Assembly: GCF_035593265.1 (NCBI RefSeq)
Contig: NZ_CP141614.1
Coordinates: forward strand, 1,240,001 to 1,304,000
Direction of reading: 5' to 3'
Length of the DNA stretch: 64,000 nucleotides
Origin: Limnochorda sp. LNt
GTDB taxonomy: Bacteria; Bacillota; Limnochordia; Limnochordales; Geochordaceae
Shown here: positions 1 through 7,646 of the stretch, piece by piece
Position numbering within the stretch: the first letter of the stretch is position 1
How the letters are laid out: every line of letters begins with the position of its first letter
Notes under the pieces: model-generated
Databases searched by the model: none
What the model was told of the DNA's origin: nothing
The model's input: the letters and a program-made list of their open reading frames with translations, nothing else
Program-made: the position numbers and the translations under genes

Positions 1-922
1 GGGGCGCAAGGGCCAGGTGACGACATTACTGCGGCAGCTGGGCCAGATCCCCGATCCCGAGGCCCGCCGCCAGGCCGGCCAGCACCTCAACCAGCTCCGG
101 GAGGAGCTGGAGCAGCGGCTCGGCTCGCGCCAGCAGGCGCTCCGGCGCCGGGCGGTACGGGAGCGGCTGGCCAGCGAGCGCATCGATGTGACGCTGCCGG
201 GGCGCGCGGTGCCCATCGGGCGGCTGCATCCGGTGACGCGCACGCTGGAGGAGATGCTGCGCATCTTCGTCGGCATGGGCTTCGAGGTGGTGGAGGGCCC
301 CGAGGTGGAGCTCGACTACTACAACTTCCAGGCCCTCGGGATCCCCAAGGATCACCCGGCCCGTGACATGCAGGACACGTTCTACGTCACGGACGAAGTG
401 GTGCTGCGGACCCACACCTCCCCCATGCAGGTGCGCACCATGCTGGCGCGTCGGCCGCCCGTGCGGGTGGTGGTGCCGGGCAAGGTCTATCGCAAGGACG
501 CCGACGTGACGCACTCGCCCGTCTTCCACCAGGTGGAGGGTCTGCTGGTCGACGAGGGCATCCGCATGTCGGACCTCAAGGGGATGCTGAGCGCCTTCGC
601 TCGCAGCCTCTACGGGCCGGACCGACCCGTGCGCTTCGTGCCCAGCTACTTCCCGTTTACGGAGCCCAGTGCCGAGATGTACGTCCAGTGCGGGATCTGC
701 CGGGGAGCGGGCTGCCGGGCCTGCAAGGGGTCGGGGTGGCTGGAGATCCTGGGGTGCGGCATGGTGCACCCCCAGGTGCTGCGCAACGTGGGCTACGACC
801 CCCAGCGCTACACGGGCTTCGCCTGGGGCATGGGGGTCGAGCGGATCACGATGCTGCGCTACGGCATCGACGACATCCGGCTCCTCTTCGAGAACGACCT
901 GCGCTTCTTGCGTCAGTTTTGA
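1..922 (+). CDS. pheS: phenylalanine--tRNA ligase alpha subunit, 5' end outside window
   Basis: Catalytic subunit of the alpha2beta2 enzyme that charges tRNA-Phe. The frame is open from base 2, upstream of the GTG at 17, and the residues before that GTG (GRKGQ) match the usual PheS N-terminal arm, so the true start lies before the window. The visible ~306 residues hold the end of the coiled-coil arm, motif 2 (around VFHQVEGLLVD) and the C-terminal motif 3 (GFAWGMGVERI). A CxxCxGxGCxxCxGxGW segment precedes motif 3, as in many bacterial PheS. pheT follows after 33 nt, so the two form an operon. Function is certain; only the start is missing. Confidence 0.97.
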   Translation, partial: GRKGQVTTLLRQLGQIPDPEARRQAGQHLNQLREELEQRLGSRQQALRRRAVRERLASERIDVTLPGRAVPIGRLHPVTRTLEEMLRIFVGMGFEVVEGPEVELDYYNFQALGIPKDHPARDMQDTFYVTDEVVLRTHTSPMQVRTMLARRPPVRVVVPGKVYRKDADVTHSPVFHQVEGLLVDEGIRMSDLKGMLSAFARSLYGPDRPVRFVPSYFPFTEPSAEMYVQCGICRGAGCRACKGSGWLEILGCGMVHPQVLRNVGYDPQRYTGFAWGMGVERITMLRYGIDDIRLLFENDLRFLRQF

Positions 923-955
923 CGGGCCATCCTGACGACGAGGAGGCAGACGACC

Positions 956-3472
956 GTGCGGCTACCGTTGAGCTGGCTGCGGGATCTGGTCGAGACGGAA
1001 CTGGACGCATCGCCGCTGGCGGACCGCCTGGTGGCAGCCGGCATCCCGGTCGAGGGCATCGAGCGCGCCGGCCATGAGCTGGCCGGCCTGGTCTGCGGCG
1101 TCATCGAGGCGGTCGAGCGCCATCCGCACAGCACCCACCTGCTCGTGGCGCGAGTCGACGTCGGGGGGCGCAGCCTGCAGGTCCTGACGGGCGCGCCCAA
1201 CACGCGGCCGGGGTTGCGCGTGGCGGTGGCGCCGGCGGGCGTCTACGTGGCGGGGCTCAAACGGGTCGTCCAGGCCCAGGAGATGGGCGGGATGCGCTCC
1301 GAGGCCGTGCTGCTCAGCCAGAAGGAGGCCGGCGTCGGCGAGGACGAGAGCGGGCTGTGGGAGCTGCCGCCGGAGGCCCTCGCGGGGGCGTCGCTGGCCG
1401 AGGCCCTGGGGCTCGACGACGAGGTCCTGGAGGTCGAGGCCTACCCCAACCGCCCCGACTGGATGGGCGTGGTGGGGCTCGCCCGGGAGGTGGCGGCCGT
1501 GCTGGGGCGACCGCTGCGGCTGCCCGCCGTCGACTACCCGGCGGGGCCCGAGCGGGCCGACGAGCTGTGCGACGTCGAGATCGCCTCCTTCGACGACTGC
1601 CCTCGCTACGTGGCGCGCATCATCCACGACGTGCCGCAGGGCCCCGTGCCCTGGTGGATCGCCAGGCGCCTCTACCTGGCGGGGATGCGCACCATCTCGC
1701 CCGTGGTGGACGTGACCAACTACGTGATGCTGGAAGCGGGCCAGCCGCTGCACGCCTTCGACCTGGAGCGGCTGGCGGGGCGACGGATCGTGGTGCGGCG
1801 GGCCCGAGACGGGGAGCGCATCACCACCCTCGACGGCCAGGAGCGGACGCTGGATGCCAGCATGCTGGTCATCGCTGACGCTGAGCGTCCGCAGGCGCTG
1901 GCCGGCCTGATGGGGGGCGCCGCCAGCGAGGTGTCGCCCACGACCCGGGTCGTGCTGCTGGAGTCGGCCACCTTCCACGGGGCCCTCATCCGGCGCACGT
2001 CCCGGCGCCTCGGACTGCGCACGGAGGCATCGGCTCGCTTCGAGCGAGGACTGCCGCCCTCCCTGGCCGAGTGGGGCTCCAGGCGGGCGTGCCATCTGCT
2101 GGCGTCGCTGGGGGCCAGGGTCGCCGCCGGCAGCGTCGACCGGCGTCGCGAGGACGACGAGGCTCCCGTCTCCATCTCGCTGAGGCCGGAGCGGGTCAAC
2201 CGCGTGCTGGGCACCCAGCTGACGGAGGCCGCCATCGCCGAGCCGCTGGTGCGGCTGGGGATGGAAGTGCAGTTCGAGGACGACCCGGGGGAGGGGCGGG
2301 CGCGGCGGCTGCAGGTGCGGGTGCCGGCCTGGCGGCGTGACCTGCAGGAGGAGGACGACCTGGCCGAGGAGGTGGCCCGACTCTACGGCTACGATCGCAT
2401 TCCCACGACGCTTCCCGCCTCCATGGCGGCCGGGCGGATCCCGCCCGAGGTCGACTGGGCCTGGCAGGTGCGCCATGCTCTGACCGCCGCCGGGCTCGAC
2501 GAAGTGATCACGTACTCGTTCTTCAGCCCGGCCGAACTGGAGCCGCTCGGGCTCCCAGCCGACCACGAGTGGATGCGGGCGGTGGCCATCGCCAACCCGC
2601 TGGCGGAGGAGTCCTCTCACCTGCGCACCACCCTGGTGTCGGGCCTGCTGCGGGTGGCGAGGCTCAACGCGAGCCGCCGGCAGGGCATCGTGCGCATCTT
2701 CGAGGTGGGGCGCGTCTTCCGCCCGCGGGGCGAGGCCCGCGACGGGCGGGCCGCTACCGGGGCGGGCCAGGCCGAGGCGTCGCCTCCGGCGCACCTGCCC
2801 GCCGAGGTGCGGGCGCTGGAGGGGTTGCGCCCCGAGGAGCGGCTGCTGGCGGGCATCGCCATGATGCTGGTGCCCGCTGCCGCGCCCCGCCAGTGGTACG
2901 AGGGGGTCAGGGCCTACGACTTCTACGACCTCAAGGGGGTCCTGGAGGCCGCGGCCGACCGGCTCGGGATCGCGCTGGAGTGGCAACCGACCGAGCTGGA
3001 GGGGCTCCATCCGGGACGGGCGGCGCGCATCTGGGCGACCGCCGACGGGCGACGGGTGGTGGCGGGCTGGGCCGGCGAGCTCCACCCCGAGGCGGCCGAG
3101 CGGCTGGACCTGCCCGGACGTCTCTACCTGGCGGAGCTGGACCTCGACGCGTTGCGCCCGATGCGCCGAGAGGTGACGGCCCGCACACCGGGCCGGTTCC
3201 CTGCGGTGCAGCGGGACCTGGCGTTGCTGGTGCCGCTCGACATGCCGGCCTCGCGGGTGCTCGACCTGGTGAGGTCGCACGCGGGCAGCCTGGCCGAGGA
3301 GGTCAGGCTCTTCGACGCCTACGTCGGGCCGCACGTGCCCGAGGGGACCCGCAGCCTGGGGATCACGGTGGTCTATCGGGCCCCGGATCGCACCCTCTCC
3401 GACGAGGAGGTGGACGCCGCCCGGCAGGCGCTGTTGCAACGGTTGGAGGCCGAGGGCATCCGCCTGCGCTGA
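956..3472 (+). CDS. pheT: phenylalanine--tRNA ligase beta subunit
   Basis: Beta subunit of PheRS, 838 aa, slightly longer than the usual ~800. Domain order is normal: N-terminal OB-fold tRNA-binding domain (residues ~40-150), B3/B4 editing domain, B5 domain, catalytic-like core (ARLYGYDRIPTTLP near residue 470) and a C-terminal ferredoxin-fold anticodon-binding domain (FPAVQRDLALLV). The GTG start at 956 follows a strong ribosome site (GAGGAGG) about 10 nt upstream. A low-complexity insert (residues ~600-620) accounts for part of the extra length. Cotranscribed with pheS. Confidence 0.97.
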   Translation: MRLPLSWLRDLVETELDASPLADRLVAAGIPVEGIERAGHELAGLVCGVIEAVERHPHSTHLLVARVDVGGRSLQVLTGAPNTRPGLRVAVAPAGVYVAGLKRVVQAQEMGGMRSEAVLLSQKEAGVGEDESGLWELPPEALAGASLAEALGLDDEVLEVEAYPNRPDWMGVVGLAREVAAVLGRPLRLPAVDYPAGPERADELCDVEIASFDDCPRYVARIIHDVPQGPVPWWIARRLYLAGMRTISPVVDVTNYVMLEAGQPLHAFDLERLAGRRIVVRRARDGERITTLDGQERTLDASMLVIADAERPQALAGLMGGAASEVSPTTRVVLLESATFHGALIRRTSRRLGLRTEASARFERGLPPSLAEWGSRRACHLLASLGARVAAGSVDRRREDDEAPVSISLRPERVNRVLGTQLTEAAIAEPLVRLGMEVQFEDDPGEGRARRLQVRVPAWRRDLQEEDDLAEEVARLYGYDRIPTTLPASMAAGRIPPEVDWAWQVRHALTAAGLDEVITYSFFSPAELEPLGLPADHEWMRAVAIANPLAEESSHLRTTLVSGLLRVARLNASRRQGIVRIFEVGRVFRPRGEARDGRAATGAGQAEASPPAHLPAEVRALEGLRPEERLLAGIAMMLVPAAAPRQWYEGVRAYDFYDLKGVLEAAADRLGIALEWQPTELEGLHPGRAARIWATADGRRVVAGWAGELHPEAAERLDLPGRLYLAELDLDALRPMRREVTARTPGRFPAVQRDLALLVPLDMPASRVLDLVRSHAGSLAEEVRLFDAYVGPHVPEGTRSLGITVVYRAPDRTLSDEEVDAARQALLQRLEAEGIRLR

Positions 3473-3502
3473 AAGAGGAGGGCCCCGCCATTTCCCGAAT
3501 CG

Positions 3503-3847
3503 TTGCAACACAATCCCCGACAGGTCGGGCGAGGGAGGCGGGGAAGGATCCGAGGGGATGCCGCCGGGATCCGCCCCCCACCGGTAAGGGTGCGGATCGC
3601 GGGCAGCGAGTACGTCCTGCGAGGGCCGGCCAGCGCCAGCGAGATCCGGGCCCTGGCCGAGGAACTGGATCGGCGCCTGCAGGCGGTCATCGAGGCCAAC
3701 CCCCGGCTGGCGCTGCATCAAGCGATGGTCCTGTGCGCGCTGGAGATCCTTGAGGAGCTGCATCGGCTCCGGCGCTCGCCGGCCGCCGACACGCAAGATG
3801 ATCGCCCGACAGGGAGGTCACGGCGTGAGCGTACCCATCCCCGTTGA
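3503..3847 (+). CDS. zapA: cell division protein ZapA family
   Basis: Small FtsZ-associated protein that bundles Z-ring filaments. The core runs from about residue 28: a beta-strand region (VRVRIAGSEYVLRG), then helical ELDRRLQAVIEANPRLALHQ and a leucine-rich helix (ALEILEELHRL), typical of ZapA. pheT-zapA-cvpA-polX-mutS2 order is common in Bacillota and supports the call. The start is uncertain: TTG at 3503 has its best ribosome site (AGAGGAGG near 3475) too far away, while GTG at 3590 would remove a basic, low-complexity leader and leave the conserved core. The 3' end overlaps cvpA by 23 nt. Confidence 0.82.
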   Translation: MQHNPRQVGRGRRGRIRGDAAGIRPPPVRVRIAGSEYVLRGPASASEIRALAEELDRRLQAVIEANPRLALHQAMVLCALEILEELHRLRRSPAADTQDDRPTGRSRRERTHPR

Positions 3848-4415
3848 GACGCCGCCGGCGTGGACATGGCTCGACGCCGTCTGGATCATCCTCATCGGCG
3901 CCCTGGTGCTGCGGGGGTTCTTGCGGGGCATGGTGCACGAGGCCCTGGAGGTCGCCGTGCTGGCGGTGGCCCTGTACGGGGGGCTGCGGCTGTATCGCCC
4001 GCTGGGAGGGTGGATCCTCGACCGGGTGCCCCCGCTGCCTCGGGAGGCCGCGCTGGCCATCGCCTTTGGCGGGGTCGTGGCGGCCGTGCTGACGGCCGGG
4101 GCGGTGCTGACCGGCATGGTCGTCCACCTGGCGAGGCGCTCGCCGCTCTCGTGGGCGGACAGTCTGGGCGGCGCCCTGCTGGGTGCCATCAAGGGGCTCG
4201 GGGTGGTGGCCGCCCTGGTGGTGCTGGTGGCGGGGCTGCCGCCGGGCGACTTGCAGGACGAGCTCTCCGACTCGGTCATCTCTCGCGAGATGCGAGCACT
4301 GGTCCCGCCCCTGTGGGAGGAGATCCGCCAGGCCTTCCCGGACCTTCTGCCGGCCCTGCCCATCTTCACGACACCCGATGTCCATGACCAACTTCCACCT
4401 CGCACAGCGATTTGA
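3825..4415 (+). CDS. CvpA-family membrane protein
   Basis: Polytopic membrane protein of the CvpA family (colicin V production/YshB-like), 196 aa. About four hydrophobic segments are visible (WIILIGALVLRGFLRG, then AVLAVALYGGLRL, AALAIAFGGVVAAVL, GLGVVAALVVLVAGLP) with the conserved SWADSLGGALLGAIKG loop. I chose GTG 3825 because AGGGAGG lies 7-8 nt upstream; the longer frame from 3750 lies inside zapA. Its end overlaps the polX start. The molecular role of the family in Bacillota is not established. Confidence 0.85.
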   Translation: MSVPIPVETPPAWTWLDAVWIILIGALVLRGFLRGMVHEALEVAVLAVALYGGLRLYRPLGGWILDRVPPLPREAALAIAFGGVVAAVLTAGAVLTGMVVHLARRSPLSWADSLGGALLGAIKGLGVVAALVVLVAGLPPGDLQDELSDSVISREMRALVPPLWEEIRQAFPDLLPALPIFTTPDVHDQLPPRTAI

Positions 4416-6201
4416 GCGCATCGCGTCCCTGCTGGAGGTGCTCGGCGACAGCCCCTTCAAGATCCGGGCCTATCGGCGCGTGGCGCGGCTCATCGCCGAG
4501 CTCCCGGAACCCATCGAAGACGTGGCGCGCCACGGCCGCCTGCGCGACCTGCCGGGGGTCGGGGAGGCCATCGCAGCCAAGATCGAGGAGTACCTGCAGA
4601 CGGGCACCATCGGACTGCTGGAGCACCTGCAGGAGCAGATCCCCGAGGGAGTGGCCGACCTCCTGGCCATCCCCGGCATCGGTCCCCGCACGGCTCGCCT
4701 GCTGCACGAGCAGCTCGGCGTCGCCTCCCTGGCGGAGCTGGAGGCGGCGGCCCGCAGCGGCCGGATCCGCGCCCTCAAGGGGATGAGGGCTCGCTCGGAG
4801 GCTGCCATCCTGGAGGGCCTCGAGCGCCTGCGTCGCCTCGCGGGGCGCCAGCCGCTGCCCTACGTCCTGGGCGTGGCGGAAGCGCTGGCCCGGGCCCTGG
4901 CGCAGGTGGCCGGTGTCGGGGCGACGGCGGTGACGGGGGGCCTGCGGCGCGCCGAGACGACCGTGGCCGACGTCGACCTGCTGGTGGTGACGGCGGCCCC
5001 TGCCGACGCGTCCGACCCCGTCAGGCCCGTGGCCGAGGCGATCCGACGCCACCTGGGCAGCACCGCCACGGTGGAGCCGGGATGGTGGGAGGGCACGGCC
5101 CGTGTGAGGGTCTCGGACGTCGCGGCGGTGCCCATCGACGTCTGGGTCGTGCCGCGGGGCGTCGAGGGCCTGGCCTTGCTGGTCGCCACGGGGCCGGCCG
5201 CCCACGTGGAGGAGGTGCGCCAGCGGCTGGCCCGACGGGGGTGGCGCTGGGACGATGGAGGTCGGCTCGAGCGGGGGCAGGCCCCCGAGGAGCGGCCCCC
5301 GGGCGCGCACCCGGCGGGCCCGACCGCCGAGCCGTCGGCAGAGGACGAGCTGACCGGGGCAGAGGCGGCGATCTACGCCCGGGCCGGATTGCCGTGGATC
5401 CCCCCGGAGCTGCGGTGGGGAGAGGACGAGGTGCGGCGGGCCCAACGGGGGCAGCTGCCGCGACGGCTGGTCCAGCTCGACGACATCCGAGGGGATCTGC
5501 ACACCCACACCGAGGCCAGCGACGGTGCCGCGGACGTCGCGGAGATGGCGCGTGCCGCGCGTGAGCGTGGCCTGGAGTACCTGGCCGTCACCGATCATTC
5601 GCCGTCGCTGGTGGTGGCGCGAGGGCTGACACCCGACCGGTTGGCCATCCATGTGGCGCGCATCCGGGCCGTGGCCGAAGAGACCGGCGTGGCCCTGCTG
5701 GCCGGGTCCGAGGTCGACATCGGGCCCGACGGGTCGCTCGACTATCCGGACGAAGTGCTGGCCGGTCTCGACTGGGTGGTGGCCTCCATCCACTCCCGGC
5801 TTCGCCTGGACGAGGCCAGCCAGACGCAGCGGCTCCTGGCCGCCTGCCAGCATCCCGCCGTCGACGTGCTCGCCCACCCGACCGGCCGGCTCATCGGCCG
5901 GCGGGAGCCCTACGCCGTGGACCTGGAGCGGGTGCTCCGGCGGGCCGCCGAGACGGGGACAGCCGTCGAGATCAACGCGAGTCCCGATCGCCTGGACCTC
6001 GACCCGCACTGGGTCCGCCGCGCACGCGAGCTGGGCGTGCGCATCGTCATCGACACGGACGCCCACTCGCCGTCGCAGCTCGGCTTCATGCGCTACGGGG
6101 TGCTGGTGGCCCGAAGGGCGGGGTTGGAACCAGGCGACGTCCTCAACGCGCACGACCTCGACCACCTGCGGGCTCACCGCAAGCGCCGTCCTCGCAGCTA
6201 G
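4384..6201 (+). CDS. polX: DNA polymerase/3'-5' exonuclease PolX
   Basis: Bacterial family X DNA polymerase with a C-terminal PHP phosphoesterase, for gap filling and base-excision repair, 605 aa (family ~570). The N-terminal part has helix-hairpin-helix repeats (LPGVGEAIAAKIEEYL, IPGIGPRTARLLHEQ). The nucleotidyltransferase signature GGLRRAETTVADVDLLVV carries two of the catalytic aspartates. The PHP domain shows GDLHTHTEASDG, LAVTDHS, HPTGRL and IDTDAHS, covering the metal ligands. ATG 4378 is an alternative start two codons upstream; both overlap the end of cvpA, suggesting translational coupling. A Gly/Pro/Glu-rich linker near residues 290-330 explains the extra length. Confidence 0.96.
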   Translation: MTNFHLAQRFERIASLLEVLGDSPFKIRAYRRVARLIAELPEPIEDVARHGRLRDLPGVGEAIAAKIEEYLQTGTIGLLEHLQEQIPEGVADLLAIPGIGPRTARLLHEQLGVASLAELEAAARSGRIRALKGMRARSEAAILEGLERLRRLAGRQPLPYVLGVAEALARALAQVAGVGATAVTGGLRRAETTVADVDLLVVTAAPADASDPVRPVAEAIRRHLGSTATVEPGWWEGTARVRVSDVAAVPIDVWVVPRGVEGLALLVATGPAAHVEEVRQRLARRGWRWDDGGRLERGQAPEERPPGAHPAGPTAEPSAEDELTGAEAAIYARAGLPWIPPELRWGEDEVRRAQRGQLPRRLVQLDDIRGDLHTHTEASDGAADVAEMARAARERGLEYLAVTDHSPSLVVARGLTPDRLAIHVARIRAVAEETGVALLAGSEVDIGPDGSLDYPDEVLAGLDWVVASIHSRLRLDEASQTQRLLAACQHPAVDVLAHPTGRLIGRREPYAVDLERVLRRAAETGTAVEINASPDRLDLDPHWVRRARELGVRIVIDTDAHSPSQLGFMRYGVLVARRAGLEPGDVLNAHDLDHLRAHRKRRPRS

Positions 6202-6326
6202 CCGCCGGGCCGGGTGGGTGCCCGTCCCGCTGACGCCACCCGCTGCCCAAGGGAGCCGCCCTTTCCCGGGAGGGAGAGCCGAGACGAAGCCAGCCTACGC
6301 GGGGAAGGGGTGGCGGCAAGGCGGTC

Positions 6327-7559
6327 GTGCGCACGCTGGCGATCGTTGGGTTGGCGCTGGGCGTCCTCTGGGGCGCGGTGACGGCCGGGGCGCGGGCGGA
6401 GGCCGTCGGCGGCCTCGGGCAGGACGAGCGGGCCGAGATCACCCGCCTGATCAGCGAGGATGGGGAGGAGCTGCTGCTCACCGGCCTGCCCTTGCGAGCC
6501 GGGGATCGCTTCGTGGCTCCGGACGACCGGCTCTTCGAGGTGACCGGGGTGCGAGACGGCGTGGCCCGGGCCCGGCAGGTGGGACGCGTCGGGCTGCAGA
6601 GCCACCCGCCCACCCCCCTCCTGGCCCTGTCGGGGGGCCCGGCGCCGGCCCGGGGGCTCTCCGTCGCGGCGGCGAGCGCCCGTGAGGTGGCCGCACCCCG
6701 CCCTCGCGACGTGCGGGTCGGGCTCTATCACACCCATACCGACGAGTCCTACCTGCCCGACGCTGGTCAGACCAACGAGCCGTGGGACGGCGACATCCTC
6801 CGGGTCGGCGCCCGGCTGGCCCAGGTGCTGCGGGGGTACGGCCTCGACGTCCTCCACTCGACCCGGCGACACGATCCGCACGACGGCATGGCCTACTCGC
6901 GTTCCCGCCGCACCGCGCTGGAGCTGCTGCGGCAGCGGCCGGCCGCGCTGTTCGACGTGCACCGCGACACGCCGCCCGCCGAGGTCTACCTGCGCGAGAT
7001 CGCCGGCCAGATGGCGACGTCGGTGCTGCTGGTGGTCGGCCGGCAGAATCCCAACCTCTCCGCCAACGAGGCCTTCGCCTTCACCATCAAGGGCTACGCG
7101 GACCGGGCCTATCCGGGCCTCATCCGCGGGATCCTCTACGCGGCCGGTGACTACAACCAGGACCTCTTCCCAAGGGCCCTGCTGGCCGAAGTCGGCTCGA
7201 CTTACAACCGGCTGGCGCACGCCGAGGCAGGGGCCCGCTTCTTCGGGGACGTGGTGGCGGCCACGCTGGCGGACGTCGTACCCCGTCCGGGACTGCCGAG
7301 GCCCGATCTGGACGCGGAGCAGGCCCGTGCCTCGCGCAGGGGTTGGCAGGCCGCTGCCTTCCTGGTGACGCTGGTGGGCGCGGGGGTCGCGCTGTACCTG
7401 CTGGTAAACGAGCGCTCGTACGAGCAGCTGAGCCGTCTCCTGGCTCGCCTGCGCGACTGGCGCGAGCAGGGACGCCTCGCCTGGGCCGCGCTGGCGCAGC
7501 GGGTGGCGGAGTCCTGGCGGCGGCTCCGGCGTCGGGGCGGCCTGCCCGGCGGGCCGTAG
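6327..7559 (+). CDS. spoIIP: stage II sporulation protein P-like (SpoIIP)
   Basis: Peptidoglycan amidase/endopeptidase used with SpoIID and SpoIIM during forespore engulfment, 410 aa. An N-terminal signal segment (AIVGLALGVLWGAVTAGARA) is followed by a short variable domain. The SpoIIP core then shows the zinc-site motif VGLYHTHTDESY (about residues 132-143), a DVHRDTPP motif near residue 210, and LLAEVGSTYN. A single C-terminal membrane span (AAFLVTLVGAGVALYLLV) and a basic tail follow. GTG 6327 is preceded by a G-rich ribosome site. With yunB at 12.5 kb it shows the organism can sporulate or descends from a sporulator. Confidence 0.9.
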   Translation: MRTLAIVGLALGVLWGAVTAGARAEAVGGLGQDERAEITRLISEDGEELLLTGLPLRAGDRFVAPDDRLFEVTGVRDGVARARQVGRVGLQSHPPTPLLALSGGPAPARGLSVAAASAREVAAPRPRDVRVGLYHTHTDESYLPDAGQTNEPWDGDILRVGARLAQVLRGYGLDVLHSTRRHDPHDGMAYSRSRRTALELLRQRPAALFDVHRDTPPAEVYLREIAGQMATSVLLVVGRQNPNLSANEAFAFTIKGYADRAYPGLIRGILYAAGDYNQDLFPRALLAEVGSTYNRLAHAEAGARFFGDVVAATLADVVPRPGLPRPDLDAEQARASRRGWQAAAFLVTLVGAGVALYLLVNERSYEQLSRLLARLRDWREQGRLAWAALAQRVAESWRRLRRRGGLPGGP

Positions 7560-7579
7560 CGGCGGCGGGAGTCTCGCCC

Positions 7580-7608
7580 TTGCCGCATCGGATGCAGCCC
7601 GCTACAAT
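7580..7608 (+). promoter_or_regulatory. sigma-A-type promoter for mutS2
   Basis: TTGCCG (7580-7585), a 17-bp spacer and TACAAT (7603-7608) lie 38 nt upstream of the mutS2 GTG. Seen directly; activity is inferred. Confidence 0.6.
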
Positions 7609-7646
7609 GGGCCTGGCCTGCTCGGGTCGGGCCGAGGTGCATCGAC

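Noticed and set aside
962-3796. 944-codon open frame on the minus strand across pheT
   Set aside because: Antisense shadow of pheT; rich in Arg, Pro, Gln and His with no domain, caused by high GC at codon position three.
6201-6326. Possible c-di-GMP (GEMM)-type riboswitch before spoIIP because of ACGAAGCC and GCCTA-like segments
   Set aside because: The receptor core and paired helices do not line up; resemblance is limited to a few short strings.
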